Part shown: piece by piece, positions 63,967 to 64,000 of the stretch
Layout: every line of letters starts with the position of its first letter
Position numbering within the stretch: the first letter of the stretch is position 1
Assembly (NCBI RefSeq): GCF_900130075.1
Contig: NZ_LT671418.1
Location: 2,852,001 to 2,916,000, forward strand
DNA: 64,000 bases
Source of the DNA: Herminiimonas arsenitoxidans
GTDB lineage: Bacteria; Pseudomonadota; Gammaproteobacteria; Burkholderiales; Burkholderiaceae_D
Direction: 5' to 3'
Notes under the pieces: model-generated
Told to the model about the DNA's origin: nothing
Databases searched by the model: none
The model's input: the letters and a program-made list of their open reading frames with translations, nothing else
Made by a program: the position numbers and the translations under genes

Positions 63967-64000
63967 AACAGTTGAATTGAGTCAGTCCTTCAGACCGTTC

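Overview
The window looks like chromosomal DNA of a betaproteobacterium of the Burkholderiales, most likely Oxalobacteraceae (Herminiimonas/Janthinobacterium-like). This is inferred from gene order (murA-hisG-hisD...hisB-hisH-hisA-hisF-hisI-hisE-hinT-tatABC; gltBD-mla; petABC-sspA-sspB) and family content, not from a database match. Coding density is high, base composition is moderate and fairly even, and no prophage, integrase, CRISPR array or rRNA was seen.

Layout. 1-6602: end of an M20 amidohydrolase, L-serine dehydratase (sdaA), a trimeric-type porin, a Bcr/CflA-type exporter and a two-part outer-membrane protein (MipA-like front, PagL-like back). 7132-24866: a surface-structure region. 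It has a sigma-54 promoter with an upstream dyad, a lipoprotein with nine Gly-rich repeats, a TpsB-type outer-membrane transporter without a TpsA partner, and a complete tad/flp (type IVc pilus) locus: flp, cpaA, tadE-like, cpaB, cpaC, tadZ, tadA, tadB, tadC, tadD, a DUF3613-like gene, a very large TadG-like gene and a DUF4282-like gene. It closes with a sigma-54 enhancer-binding protein that may control part of the region. 24917-31314: pirin with a divergent LysR regulator, a GGDEF-EAL protein, an HDOD-GAF protein and a REP-associated tyrosine transposase with flanking GGGTCAGAGT repeats.

31486-43711: glutamate synthase (gltB, gltD), the Mla phospholipid-transport operon (mlaF-E-D-A-C-B) and an ABC-2 exporter pair. 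43771-54207: bolA-like gene, murA, and the histidine operon, in which a beta-class DNA methyltransferase occupies the place between hisD and hisB where hisC is common in relatives; then hinT and tatABC. 54209-64000: DUF2461 protein, membrane-anchored DegS-like protease, Nif3-like protein, orphan NarL/LuxR-type response regulator, mscL, the cytochrome bc1 operon (petABC), sspA-sspB, tRNA-Thr(TGT) and a branched-chain amino-acid binding protein.

Functional links. The Rieske protein carries a twin-arginine signal and so should be a client of the TatABC system in the same window. MlaA-F, the porin, the MipA/PagL-like protein and the DegS-like protease all serve the cell envelope. The short HisG lacks a regulatory domain and should need HisZ, which is not in the window. 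The least explained part is 6985-11315: a sigma-54-driven repeat lipoprotein and an orphan TpsB next to a tad locus that carries its own sigma-54 activator.
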